Positions 1 through 8,249 of a DNA stretch of 64,000 bases are shown one piece after another. Numbering within the stretch: position 1 is the stretch's first letter; the number at the start of each line of letters is the position of its first letter. The DNA is taken from positions 124,001-188,000 of the forward strand of contig NZ_SORF01000005.1 of assembly GCF_004366795.1 (NCBI RefSeq), given 5' to 3'. The notes under the pieces were generated by a model that worked only from the letters and a program-made list of their open reading frames with translations, was not told the origin of the DNA and did no database searches. Source of the stretch: Alicyclobacillus sacchari (GTDB lineage: Bacteria; Bacillota; Bacilli; Alicyclobacillales; Alicyclobacillaceae). A program made the position numbers and the translations under genes.

Positions 1-934
1 GCGACAGAATGGTCACGGTCAAGAGAACGCAAAAGCCGCCACAAATTGCAATCGGACCCATGCGAACATGGAGAACGGCCAGAGCCAATATCGCCGCCGC
101 AAGCGGTTCGCCGCAAGCGAGCAAACTCGCTTCAGCGGGCTCAATATATTGGAGGCTTGCCATGTACAGATAAAACGCGAGCAACGTGCCGAACAGGACG
201 ACAAAAGCAACCAACCCCCATGCCCCGAGCGGCAAATTCGGCATTGTCCGGCCGCGAACCGTCATCATGCTCATGATGATGCCACCCACAAGCATTCCCC
301 AGCCTGTCGTTGTCGCTGCACCAAATTGCGCAAGGAGTCGCCGCGGATACATCGAGTAAAACGTGACCGCAAATGCGGAAGCGAGACCCCAAATTACCGC
401 AAGAGGCGCTATCGACAAACGCATGACATGCCCGTCCGTGACGAGAAGCGCCGACCCAACGAGTGCCAATATCAAGCACATGAATTGCGTGCGTGAAGGC
501 AACCGGCGACTCCGAATGGCACTATAGGCGACGATGACCAGCGGACTTAGATACTGCAGGATGGTCGCGGTTGCTGCATTGCCGTAACCGATAGCCGAAA
601 AGTACGTGTACTGCACACCCAATAGACCAATGAGGCCAAACACCAACATGCCAACAGCGGTTCTCAAATTCCGCCAGGGCGCAAGCACGCTCAGCCGCCC
701 TGTCCGCACGCCAACGATTGTAACAAGGAGCAGTCCGGACACAGTCATGCGCACAGCGACAAGCCAACCCGGTGCAATGCCGAAACGCTGAAAGAGAACC
801 TGGGCGGCGGTTCCGGAAACACCCCACAGGACCGCGCCGAGCAGAGCGAGCAATAAACCCTTCAAGCGCCTGACTCTGTTTGCATTGGAAGCCGCCTCTG
901 GTTGTAACGATGTCTGAGTTGTCAACTCGGACAA
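1..934 (-). CDS. EamA/DMT-superfamily permease (partial, cut by left edge)
   Basis: Membrane permease of the drug/metabolite transporter superfamily; substrate unknown. About 311 codons are present and the family is usually about 300 residues, so little is missing at the C-terminus. I translated this frame by hand. The chosen start is TTG, six bases after a G6 tract on the minus strand. The first 25 residues are polar, followed by repeated hydrophobic helices. The segment GNAATATILQYLSP (about residues 118-131) is typical of the first EamA repeat. The reading frame stays open and hydrophobic to the edge. It stands alone, divergent from the hemerythrin-like gene. Confidence 0.85.
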   Translation of the reverse strand, partial: MSELTTQTSLQPEAASNANRVRRLKGLLLALLGAVLWGVSGTAAQVLFQRFGIAPGWLVAVRMTVSGLLLVTIVGVRTGRLSVLAPWRNLRTAVGMLVFGLIGLLGVQYTYFSAIGYGNAATATILQYLSPLVIVAYSAIRSRRLPSRTQFMCLILALVGSALLVTDGHVMRLSIAPLAVIWGLASAFAVTFYSMYPRRLLAQFGAATTTGWGMLVGGIIMSMMTVRGRTMPNLPLGAWGLVAFVVLFGTLLAFYLYMASLQYIEPAEASLLACGEPLAAAILALAVLHVRMGPIAICGGFCVLLTVTILS

Positions 935-1065
935 CAGAATCCCCCCGGTTTCGCCCGTCCTAAGAACGCGACAACCTTTTATAGCCGAACATGATCGGGC
1001 TTTGTGTTACACTCATTTTCACAGACCTGTGCGTCACCACTTGCCAAGAAAGGGGCTCACAAGTT

Positions 1066-1500
1066 ATGCCGACGAAACGGCATCCTTCCCTGCAGCCGCT
1101 CTCGCGCCATCACCACCATGCACTTGTCTTGGCGTTGCACCTGATCAAGCAGGAGCGCTCCAACGACGAGCTGCGCACAGAGCTTCAACATTTTTGGCAA
1201 AATGGAGGTCAGGAGCATTTCCGTGAAGAAGAGGAAGTGCTTTTACCGGCCTACGCGAAGCACGCCGCACTGGACAGACCTGAGATCGTGCAGCTACTCC
1301 TTGAACACGTTCAGGTGCGCAGCTTAATCAGTCAAATTTGTGAAGATCAGCGTGCTGACAAGATGCAACAACTGGGTCGGCTGTTACAAAGTCACGTTCG
1401 GAATGAAGAACAAGTGGTCTTTCCTTTGATTGAGTCCGCCCTGCCTGAAGCGGAACTGGCGCGACTGGCGCCGTATTTTGCCGAACATTACACGCAGTGA
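1066..1500 (+). CDS. Hemerythrin-like (HHE) cation-binding protein
   Basis: A 144-residue protein predicted to form a four-helix bundle holding a di-iron site, with roles such as oxygen, NO or iron sensing known in the family. Candidate ligands occur at the spacing expected: the His cluster 15-18 and His25, His51 with Glu55 in HFREEEEVLLP, His81, and His110 with Glu114 in HVRNEEQVVFP. The two H-x3-E motifs followed by aliphatic residues and Pro are the HHE signature. The ATG at 1066 follows AAAGGGG with a 10-base gap; an upstream ATG at 991 would add a 25-residue tail without a ribosome binding site. Its physiological role is not shown by the neighbours. Confidence 0.88.
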   Translation: MPTKRHPSLQPLSRHHHHALVLALHLIKQERSNDELRTELQHFWQNGGQEHFREEEEVLLPAYAKHAALDRPEIVQLLLEHVQVRSLISQICEDQRADKMQQLGRLLQSHVRNEEQVVFPLIESALPEAELARLAPYFAEHYTQ

Positions 1501-1511
1501 TGTATCCGCGA

Positions 1512-2321
1512 CTACAGAAAGTGAAATACCGGCTGCAGCGGGATGAAACGCACGGGGATTGGAGCCAGCAAGGCACGAAGGTTGTCTGCAATCAGCTCCA
1601 TCCCGGCTTCCTCGCTTTGCTGATGACCGACCACAATCATCGCTTTCGCGTAGCCCATCGCCGCGGCATCGCGCACGTACTCCACTGTCTCCCACTCCGG
1701 TCCCTCGCCTACGATGACGACGTCGAGACCAGCCTCGCGCAAATAAGGGATGGCAGTCGATCCGCCCCCGCGATATCCAGGCAATAAGCCAGCACGACGA
1801 CATGTCAATTGCGGATCACCGACCACACGGACCCATGCAAGCTGGAAGGCCATCTTGACCTGAAGTGCAAGGTGCCCCAGTGTGATGGATGGTAGTTGCA
1901 CAATGGGAGCATCGAAAGAAGCTGTATGGGAACCGACAATCAAGTCAGTCCATCCGAGCTTTTTGGCAAGCCCTTGTACGATGCAATCGGGGCGTGTTCG
2001 ATGGGGACGATCATGCAGCCTATATACAGCCACGTTGTTTTGCACGATATATTCTAACTTTTTGCGGGCAACTGGATCTTCGTGCAGAGTGCCGCAATTG
2101 CCCATGTGCTGATAAAACAATCCTTCATGCGAGATGATGAGGTTGCAGCCCTCGGCCACCGCATCTCGCAGCGCTTCATACGAAGCGACGAACGTCATGG
2201 CTACGCCGCGTATCGAGTCGTCCATGTTGCCAAAGAGAAGTGTATCCACCGTTTCTACTTCGCCGTTTGGCCACGGCAGCAGCGTTTCTAGGTTTTGCAC
2301 AACATCTCGTACAGTCGTCAT
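1512..2321 (-). CDS. Nif3-like dinuclear metal centre protein
   Basis: A 269-residue member of the Nif3/YbgI family, which forms hexameric toroids with a two-metal site; biochemical function is unsettled, although GTP cyclohydrolase I type 2-like activity has been proposed for some members. Visible metal-site elements are SHEGLFYQH (residues 64-72) in place of the more usual THHP motif, the LHD at 102-104, and VGHQQSEEAG near the C-terminus. The start follows GGGG by six bases; an upstream in-frame start at 2468 lacks support. The shorter form without the central insert differs from the second Nif3 protein at about 47 kb. It converges on the hemerythrin-like gene with only 11 bases between. 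Confidence 0.82.
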   Translation of the reverse strand: MTTVRDVVQNLETLLPWPNGEVETVDTLLFGNMDDSIRGVAMTFVASYEALRDAVAEGCNLIISHEGLFYQHMGNCGTLHEDPVARKKLEYIVQNNVAVYRLHDRPHRTRPDCIVQGLAKKLGWTDLIVGSHTASFDAPIVQLPSITLGHLALQVKMAFQLAWVRVVGDPQLTCRRAGLLPGYRGGGSTAIPYLREAGLDVVIVGEGPEWETVEYVRDAAAMGYAKAMIVVGHQQSEEAGMELIADNLRALLAPIPVRFIPLQPVFHFL

Positions 2322-2595
2322 GATGATCCCCAACTTCAGCTTACATGAATCTAGCTTGGCAAGGAATACCCTATTACAGCAAACACGAGCCACCTGCCAC
2401 CCGATTGCCGCGGCTTGGTGCCTCTCTGTTGAAATCAAAAAGCACCCGACCGGATTGCCGGGTGCCATGATGGCGGTGTTACAACCGCCTTCCGGCCAAC
2501 CTTCATATGATCACAGGCGGCTGTGCGCGATGCATCGCCACCTATATTATTTGTGGAAGACCTTCCAAACGAACTTCATAGGCATCCATTTGGCG

Positions 2596-3801
2596 TCACA
2601 GGGTCTTTTTCAGCAACAAGGTGTTGGCCTGCGGCCGGCCCGCCTCCACGAATCCAAGTCGTTGGTAAAAGCGTTGCGCGCGTTCGTTGTTGGTTTGTAC
2701 ACACAACTGCAACATCGTGCAGCGAAGCCGTCTGGCTTCCGCTTCAAGCCATGTCATAATCGCTCGGCCCATGTGTTTGCCCTGTTGATCCCGCCGCAGG
2801 ACGATGATATGCAAGTGCAAGTGGCTGCCCTGCCGCTCATACGAGACAAATCCCTGTAGACGTCCGTCTTGATCCTGTACCGCCAACGAGATCGATCCTC
2901 CTGCACACAAATCTTGGGGATTGACACGGCGCCCCCACGCCTCGAGCAGAATGGGATCCATCTCAGCTGCCACGAGTCGGACAAGTTCACGCTTATCGAC
3001 CTTTCCGGCTGGAACGAGTACAACTTCTCCCAGGCGAATAACCTGCGGCCTCTGCGCGGATCGCGTGATCACTTCTGCCGCGCCATCGTGCACGATCACG
3101 GTATCCTCGACGTGTACGCTCAAATCGCCATACATCGTTACGTCCGCCCAGCCGTTCTCCGCCCGCCGGGCATGGCGGCTGATCTGCGCGATGACCGGTT
3201 CAATTGCCAAGACCATCCCTTCGCGCAAGCGAGGCCCGAAGCCTGGCGGGCCAAAATTAGGCAGCCACGGTTCCTCGTGCAAACTTCTTCCCGTGCCATG
3301 CCCCACAGCCTGCCGAATCACGCGCATGCCGGAACGCTTTACGATCACGCCGATCGCATGCGAAATATCCGAACATCTGCCGCCGGCCACAGCATGTTCG
3401 ATCCCCGCCGCTAACGCCGTTTCCGCGACCTCAATCAGGTGAAGAGTCTCCTCTGTACCGTCCCCTACGACGTACGATCGCGCGGCGTCAGTCATCCAGC
3501 CATCGACAGCGACGGCGATGTCCACCTTGACGAGGTCGCCCGCCTTGAGTCGATATGATCCCGGTACACAATGTCCAATCTCACTGTTGACCGACACGCA
3601 AATCTCGCCCGGAAAGCCGTTCACACCCTTGATGGCCGATCTCGCCCCGCATTGGCGCATCGCCGCGATGGCAATTTCCTGCAATTCGCCAGTCGTCACA
3701 CCGGATCGCATGGCCTCGGCCACAGCGCCATGCACTCCGCCATTGGCCCGCCCGCAAGCGCGCAACGCATCCAACTCACCGCCTGTTCGCACCTCAATCA
3801 T
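2596..3801 (-). CDS. Methionine aminopeptidase fused to a GNAT acetyltransferase
   Basis: A 401-residue two-domain protein. Residues 1 to about 248 are a type I methionine aminopeptidase that would remove initiator Met: all five metal ligands are present (Asp94, Asp105, His168, Glu201, Glu232), as are the substrate His77 and His175 in GHGTGRSLHEEP. Residues about 255-401 are a GNAT N-acetyltransferase, with the acetyl-CoA loop RRDQQGKHMG (337-345) and the motif B stretch NNERAQRFYQRLGF (371-384). The ATG at 3801 is 9 bases after AGAGGGGAG; longer starts at 3825 and 3885 lack a ribosome binding site. It is divergent from a peptide deformylase, which points to N-terminal protein processing. The acetyltransferase substrate is unknown; coupling to exposed N-termini is inference. 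Confidence 0.9.
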   Translation of the reverse strand: MIEVRTGGELDALRACGRANGGVHGAVAEAMRSGVTTGELQEIAIAAMRQCGARSAIKGVNGFPGEICVSVNSEIGHCVPGSYRLKAGDLVKVDIAVAVDGWMTDAARSYVVGDGTEETLHLIEVAETALAAGIEHAVAGGRCSDISHAIGVIVKRSGMRVIRQAVGHGTGRSLHEEPWLPNFGPPGFGPRLREGMVLAIEPVIAQISRHARRAENGWADVTMYGDLSVHVEDTVIVHDGAAEVITRSAQRPQVIRLGEVVLVPAGKVDKRELVRLVAAEMDPILLEAWGRRVNPQDLCAGGSISLAVQDQDGRLQGFVSYERQGSHLHLHIIVLRRDQQGKHMGRAIMTWLEAEARRLRCTMLQLCVQTNNERAQRFYQRLGFVEAGRPQANTLLLKKTL

Positions 3802-3942
3802 GTCGGCACGCTCCCCTCTTAGCATCGATACGCGTACCGCTACATACGCGCAACAGGCTGTTGGCATGGGTGGTCGCTTGGTCAAACGTCACGCCAGCTG
3901 CATCTTATAGAGATCGATAAATGACAGGATGGAGGAACCGAT

Positions 3943-4704
3943 GTGCCCATACAGCCTATTTTGCAAGGGGATATCCCAGAACTGCGTCAGATCTCACAGC
4001 CCGTGACGCAATTTGACAACCAGCTTGCCGAGCTTGTCGCAGATCTCATGGATACACTGGAAGCCCACCGCGGTCTTGGACTGTCCGCCCCCCAAATCGG
4101 CCGTCTGCAAAACGTCTTTGTCGCGGATACAGGCGATGGCGTGCAGGTATTTGTCAATCCCACGCTGCACGAGCCGTGTGGATCCGCAAAAGCGTACGAA
4201 TCATGCCTCAGTTTCCCCGATCACGCCTTGTGCATCGAACGCCCCACACGCGTGATGGTACGAGCGCAGGACATCCATGGTACGCCGTTTGAAGTGGAAG
4301 CCACCGGTCTCTTAGCGCGCGTCGTCTGCCACGAGTACGATCACCTGCAAGGCGTCTTGTTCATCGACTATCTGAGCGAGGAAGAACTCTTCGAACAGCT
4401 TCTGACAAACGCCTACGTTGTGGACGATGACGAGACAGCGACTCCGCCCCAGCCGCCGACCGATACCGACGCTGTGGCCGGCGCGATCGCGGAGGAGAGC
4501 CGGCAAGAGCGACAAATGGTGGTCGACATGCTCGCGGAAGTCTCTTGGAAATTGGTGCTTACCATCGACATGTTGCGGGAAGATGCAACGGGTTGGACGG
4601 ACGGCGTCAACTGGCGCATGCTGAACAAGGCCAGTCAGGCGCTGGAAGCGACAGTCGATCTGCTGTCGGAACGCCTTTCGACAGATGGAAGGCTGCAGGA
4701 GTAA
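3943..4704 (+). CDS. def: Peptide deformylase with C-terminal extension
   Basis: Predicted to remove the formyl group from N-formylmethionine. The three deformylase motifs are present: GLGLSAPQ (44-51; Ala to Ser), ESCLS (86-90; Cys88 is the metal ligand and Gly of EGCLS is Ser), and HEYDH (130-134; HExxH). The catalytic domain ends near residue 148; about 100 more residues follow, with an acidic Pro/Thr linker (about 155-185) and a predicted helical tail. The total, 253 residues, is long for the family (about 150-200). The GTG start lies five bases after GGAGGAA; the ATG two bases earlier is out of frame. Divergent from the MetAP-GNAT gene, so both steps of N-terminal maturation are encoded together. 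Confidence 0.9.
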   Translation: MPIQPILQGDIPELRQISQPVTQFDNQLAELVADLMDTLEAHRGLGLSAPQIGRLQNVFVADTGDGVQVFVNPTLHEPCGSAKAYESCLSFPDHALCIERPTRVMVRAQDIHGTPFEVEATGLLARVVCHEYDHLQGVLFIDYLSEEELFEQLLTNAYVVDDDETATPPQPPTDTDAVAGAIAEESRQERQMVVDMLAEVSWKLVLTIDMLREDATGWTDGVNWRMLNKASQALEATVDLLSERLSTDGRLQE

Positions 4705-4723
4705 TCTTGGGATACACGGGATC

Positions 4724-4752
4724 GGGACACGCGCGTCTCGTTATGCTATCAT
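4724..4752 (+). promoter_or_regulatory. Candidate SigA promoter of the thiamin operon
   Basis: GGGACA (4724-4729), a 17-base spacer and TATCAT (4747-4752). The -10 matches 5/6 and the -35 4/6. It sits about 22 bases before the first base of the TPP riboswitch, which is where a promoter should be. Confidence 0.4.
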
Positions 4753-4774
4753 GACAATGGAAGACAATTTGGAT

Positions 4775-4859
4775 GCCACTAGGGGAGCGCTTGCTGAGAC
4801 GGAGGATGGCTCCGGACCCTTAGCACCTGATCTGGGTAATACCAGCGTAGGAAAGTGGC
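4775..4859 (+). promoter_or_regulatory. TPP riboswitch (THI element)
   Basis: The conserved THI-box blocks are in order: AGGGGAGC, GCTGAGA (4793-4799), GGACCCTT, ACCTGATCTGGGTAATACC and GCGTAGGAAAGTGG. The closing stem P1 is GCCACT (4775-4780) with AGTGGC (4854-4859). It precedes tenA-thiD-thiM-thiE, as expected for thiamin pyrophosphate feedback. Downstream, GCCTC (4911-4915) can pair with GAGGC (4925-4929) and hide the tenA ribosome binding site, which suggests translational control; there is no T-rich terminator. A 14-base palindrome at 4872-4885 lies between aptamer and start. Confidence 0.96.
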
Positions 4860-4935
4860 TCGGCTCACGCTGCGGATCGATCCGCCGACTGGGCCGTTTC
4901 CCCCTTGTTGGCCTCGAACTATAGGAGGCTGGAAC

Positions 4936-5655
4936 ATGCGCTTTTCCACGGAACTCTACGAAGCATCGCGACCAATCTTTGCGGCCACCCTCGCACACCC
5001 TTTCCTGCAGGGCATCGCGCAAGGCGAACTGCCCCGCGACGCGCTCGTCCGCTACGTACAGCAGGATGAACTTTACTTGACCACGTACTGCCGCGTATAC
5101 GCCAAGGCTCTCGCCTGTGCCGATACGGACGAACACATGCGCGATTTTTACGATCGCGTTGGACTGCTCTTGGAAGGCGAACATGAGGCTCATGAAAACC
5201 TTTTGCAGGTTGCGGCGGTACGCCCCGATGAACGCGGCGCCATGGTGGAAAAACTCCCCACCCTGCACCATTACGAAAGTCATCTGCTCGCCGTCGCCGC
5301 GACATCCGATTTCGGCGCTATCATCGCGGCCATCCTTCCTTGCCACTGGCTGTATGTCGATCTCGCTCGCCGCATTGTCGACGAGGTACAACCCACCGCA
5401 GACCATCCGTTTTCTGCGTGGCTATCGTTTTACGCGAGCGACGACATGAAGGACAGTTTGGACCGGTTGCTGGTCATGGTGGATAAGCGAGCCGCCCTGG
5501 CCAATACCGAAGCGAGGGCGTTCATGCGCGCAGCTTACATGGAAAGCTGTTACTTGGAATACCGCTTCTTTGATATGGCCTACCGCGGCGAGTCATGGTT
5601 GCCTCAAACGACCGCGAACGGTGCGCTTGCAGGCGGACGTGATCGCCATGTTTAA
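4936..5655 (+). CDS. tenA: TenA, aminopyrimidine aminohydrolase (thiaminase II)
   Basis: A 239-residue TenA that would hydrolyse aminopyrimidines released from degraded thiamin back to hydroxymethylpyrimidine. The active-site Cys136 lies in LPCHWLY, with Asp44 in QQDELYL and the acidic YMESCYLEYRFFDMAY segment (201-216) near the C-terminus. The ATG follows ATAGGAGG by seven bases; longer starts would run into the riboswitch leader. First gene of the operon under the TPP riboswitch; its stop overlaps the thiD start by eight bases, indicating coupled translation. Absence of thiC/thiG here makes this a salvage operon. Confidence 0.94.
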   Translation: MRFSTELYEASRPIFAATLAHPFLQGIAQGELPRDALVRYVQQDELYLTTYCRVYAKALACADTDEHMRDFYDRVGLLLEGEHEAHENLLQVAAVRPDERGAMVEKLPTLHHYESHLLAVAATSDFGAIIAAILPCHWLYVDLARRIVDEVQPTADHPFSAWLSFYASDDMKDSLDRLLVMVDKRAALANTEARAFMRAAYMESCYLEYRFFDMAYRGESWLPQTTANGALAGGRDRHV

Positions 5656-6553
5656 AACGGCTGCTGGCCATATTGCGCGCATGCTGACCATCGCCGGCTC
5701 GGATTCCGGGGGCGGCGCCGGCATTCAGGCAGACTTGAAAACGGCACACCAATTCTCCGTGTATGGCATGTCCGCCATCACGGCCATCACGGCACAAAAC
5801 ACGGTCGGCGTACAGGGCGTCTTCCCGCTTTCGCCAGAGGCCATCCTGCAACAACTGACATCGATTGCGGACGATCTCGGCTTTGACGCTATCAAAACCG
5901 GCATGTTGGGCGACGCCGCAGCGATACATACCATTGCGTCGTTCCTTACGGAGCGGGCCACGTGCCCGATTGTCGTCGATCCTGTGATGGTTGCCAAAGG
6001 CGGTACACCACTGCTCGATCCGGCCGATGTGAAGGCCGTGATCGAGCGATTGTTGCCTTTGGCGACCATCGTCACCCCGAACGCCCCTGAAGCAACGGCC
6101 TTGACGGGCATCGATGTGCAATCGCTCGCCGACTGCAAAGTCGCGGCGATACGCATAGCACAACTTGGCCCACAGATGATAGTGGTCAAGGGTGGTCACA
6201 TCGCGACGGACATCAGAGAACACGAGCTTGCTGTCGACGTGGTGTACGCAAATGGCACATTTACGTACTTTGCCGCGCCACGACTGCAAACGGCAAAGAC
6301 ACATGGCACAGGATGCACGTTTTCATCCGCCATCGCGTCCTGTCTAGCGCGCGGTATGGAACCTTTGGCAGCCATCGCCGCAGCGAAGACGTTTATTCAC
6401 CGGGCAATCGCCCAAGCCAGCACATGGGACGTGGGCCGCGGACACGGGCCAACGGATCATTCCGCGCAACCGGTCTTCACGGCACATTTCAGGCCGGGTG
6501 CGTTCTATCTGTTCGATGGCGACCGTTGGCTGGAAGAGAATCGTATCGTATAA
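5648..6553 (+). CDS. thiD: ThiD, hydroxymethylpyrimidine/phosphomethylpyrimidine kinase
   Basis: A 301-residue ribokinase-fold enzyme that phosphorylates HMP and HMP-P. GSDSGGGAG (17-25) forms the substrate site and HGTGC (219-223) the anion hole with its catalytic region. About 30-35 residues after the usual C-terminus (an HFRPGAFYLFDGDRW segment) are longer than typical ThiD. The ATG overlaps the tenA stop by eight bases. Second gene of the TPP-controlled operon. PdxK-type activity on pyridoxine is possible in the family, but the context favours thiamin. Confidence 0.94.
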   Translation: MFKTAAGHIARMLTIAGSDSGGGAGIQADLKTAHQFSVYGMSAITAITAQNTVGVQGVFPLSPEAILQQLTSIADDLGFDAIKTGMLGDAAAIHTIASFLTERATCPIVVDPVMVAKGGTPLLDPADVKAVIERLLPLATIVTPNAPEATALTGIDVQSLADCKVAAIRIAQLGPQMIVVKGGHIATDIREHELAVDVVYANGTFTYFAAPRLQTAKTHGTGCTFSSAIASCLARGMEPLAAIAAAKTFIHRAIAQASTWDVGRGHGPTDHSAQPVFTAHFRPGAFYLFDGDRWLEENRIV

Positions 6554-6600
6554 CTTAGACTCTTAACTGGGACTATCGAAGTCCGCTAGGGAGGATGGTA

Positions 6601-7413
6601 TTGGACATGAGCATCGGTTCTTGGCTGACACGCGTGCGCGATCAGCGCCCGCTTGTCCACAACATCACCAATCTCGTCGTCACAAACGTGGCGGCCAACA
6701 CACTGCTTGCACTCGGCGCTTCACCCGTCATGGCATACGCCCACGAAGAGGTCGCGGATATGGCAAGCATCGCCAAGTCGCTCGCGCTGAACCTTGGCAC
6801 GCTCGATCCCGAGATCGTCGTCGCCATGCGCTTGGCCAGCACGGCCGCCAATCGCACCGGCGTCCCGATTGTACTCGATCCGGTTGGTGCTGGAGCAACC
6901 CCTTATCGCACGCGAGCTGCACAAGAAATCATCGACGGCCATCAGCTTGCCATTTTGCGCGGCAACGCGTCGGAAATCGGGATTCTTACTGGCGCCGGTG
7001 GCTCAGTCGTCGGTGTCGATGCGGGCCAAGCGAGCGAGCATCTGATTGACGCGATGCGTGCCTTTGCGACTGAGCACCGTACCGTCGTCGTCGCCACTGG
7101 GCCGCGCGACCTTGTGACGGATGGACAGGCAGTGTGGGAATTGGCCAACGGTCATCCACATCTCGCCGCCATCACCGGCTCTGGCTGCTCCTTGACCGCG
7201 GTCATCGGCGCATTCGTCGGGACCGTCGACACCTGCGATCCACACCTCTACGCAGAAGCCGCCATCGCGGCCGTAACATGCTTCAACGTCGCGGCTGAGC
7301 GGGCGGCTGCGCACGCAGCCGGCCCAGGCAGCTTCCAGGTCGCACTGCTGGACGCCCTATACCACATCACACCTGAGCAAATCGACGAAGCAGCCCGGGT
7401 GCGCACCCTGTAA
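6601..7413 (+). CDS. thiM: ThiM, hydroxyethylthiazole kinase
   Basis: Phosphorylates 4-methyl-5-hydroxyethylthiazole for thiamin salvage. HNITNLVVTN (20-29), VLDPVGAGATPYR and TGSGCSLTAVIGAF are the family blocks, the last holding the catalytic Cys. Start choice: GGGAGG (6589-6594) directly abuts an ATG at 6595, so the TTG at 6601 (six bases downstream) is better spaced; the ATG at 6607 is also possible. Third gene of the operon, separated from thiD by 47 bases and from thiE by 11. Confidence 0.94.
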   Translation: MDMSIGSWLTRVRDQRPLVHNITNLVVTNVAANTLLALGASPVMAYAHEEVADMASIAKSLALNLGTLDPEIVVAMRLASTAANRTGVPIVLDPVGAGATPYRTRAAQEIIDGHQLAILRGNASEIGILTGAGGSVVGVDAGQASEHLIDAMRAFATEHRTVVVATGPRDLVTDGQAVWELANGHPHLAAITGSGCSLTAVIGAFVGTVDTCDPHLYAEAAIAAVTCFNVAAERAAAHAAGPGSFQVALLDALYHITPEQIDEAARVRTL

Positions 7414-7424
7414 GGAGGATGGCG

Positions 7425-8084
7425 ATGATAAGCGAAAGACCAGCCGACTGGAAGGCGAAACTGGCCGTGTACGCGATCACGGACGATCGTGAGGACACGA
7501 CGAGCCTGCTCGCCGCCGTCGAAGCTGTACTCGCTGGCGGTGCAACGGCGATTCAATTGCGCCGCAAACGCGAGGATGGCGGTCCGATGTTGGCCCTTGG
7601 TTTGGAAATTCGGCGTATGACCCGCGAAGCCGGAGCGCTGTATATCGTGAACGATCGCGTCGACATTGCGCTACTCACGGAAGCCGATGGCATTCACGTC
7701 GGGCAGACCGACATTCCCTGCACGCGTGTGCGAGAACTGGCGCCGGAGAAGTTGATTGGGGTATCGGCGCGCACCATTGCCGAAGCGATCGCGGCCGAAC
7801 GAGACGGCGCAGACTATTTGGGGGTCGGCGCCGTATTCCCGACCGCGACAAAGGCGGACGCTGTGCACAGCGGGATCGACACGCTGCGTGCGATTGCCGC
7901 CACCAGTTCCATTCCCATTGTGGCCATCGGCGGAATCGATGTGGCACGGGCGCCTCAGGTATTGGCGGCTGGAGCAGATGGACTCGCGGTCGTCTCGGCC
8001 ATGATGTCGGCTCCCTCGCCGCGCCAAGCCGCGGAAGCGTTCGCGTCCCTCTACCGGGATTTCGACAACGCGCGCCCACACTGA
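7425..8084 (+). CDS. thiE: ThiE, thiamin-phosphate synthase
   Basis: A 219-residue TIM barrel that joins HMP-PP and thiazole phosphate into thiamin monophosphate. Family blocks: QLRRK (44-48), NDRVDIAL (76-83), DGIHVGQ (88-94), GVGAVFPTATKADA and IPIVAIGGI. The ATG at 7425 is six bases after GGAGG; the ATG at 7419 abuts the ribosome binding site and was rejected. Last gene of the operon. Confidence 0.94.
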   Translation: MISERPADWKAKLAVYAITDDREDTTSLLAAVEAVLAGGATAIQLRRKREDGGPMLALGLEIRRMTREAGALYIVNDRVDIALLTEADGIHVGQTDIPCTRVRELAPEKLIGVSARTIAEAIAAERDGADYLGVGAVFPTATKADAVHSGIDTLRAIAATSSIPIVAIGGIDVARAPQVLAAGADGLAVVSAMMSAPSPRQAAEAFASLYRDFDNARPH

Positions 8085-8133
8085 AGAACATCTTCCATCT
8101 CCATCCTCGTTCGCCGAAACGATATGCAAATGC

Positions 8134-8166
8134 AAAAAGGCGGCTGTCCGGATGGCATATCCGCCC
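8134..8166 (-). terminator. Candidate terminator of the drug-exporter gene
   Basis: On the minus strand GGCGG pairs with CCGCC around a 17-base loop and is followed by TTTTTGC. The region also forms a longer imperfect hairpin (TGTCCGGATGG with CCATCCGAACA, about 8145-8177). It lies between convergent thiE and the exporter. Confidence 0.5.
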
Positions 8167-8249
8167 ACCATCCGAACAACTGCCTGCTCGTTTGCGTTGG
8201 AGATCCTTCTCCGATCCCCAACCTGTATCCTTGCAGAAAATACAAAGGA

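Noticed and set aside
68-496. Plus-strand frame antisense to the DMT permease
   Set aside because: The minus frame has the hydrophobic periodicity of a permease; the plus frame is Arg-rich with no start signal.
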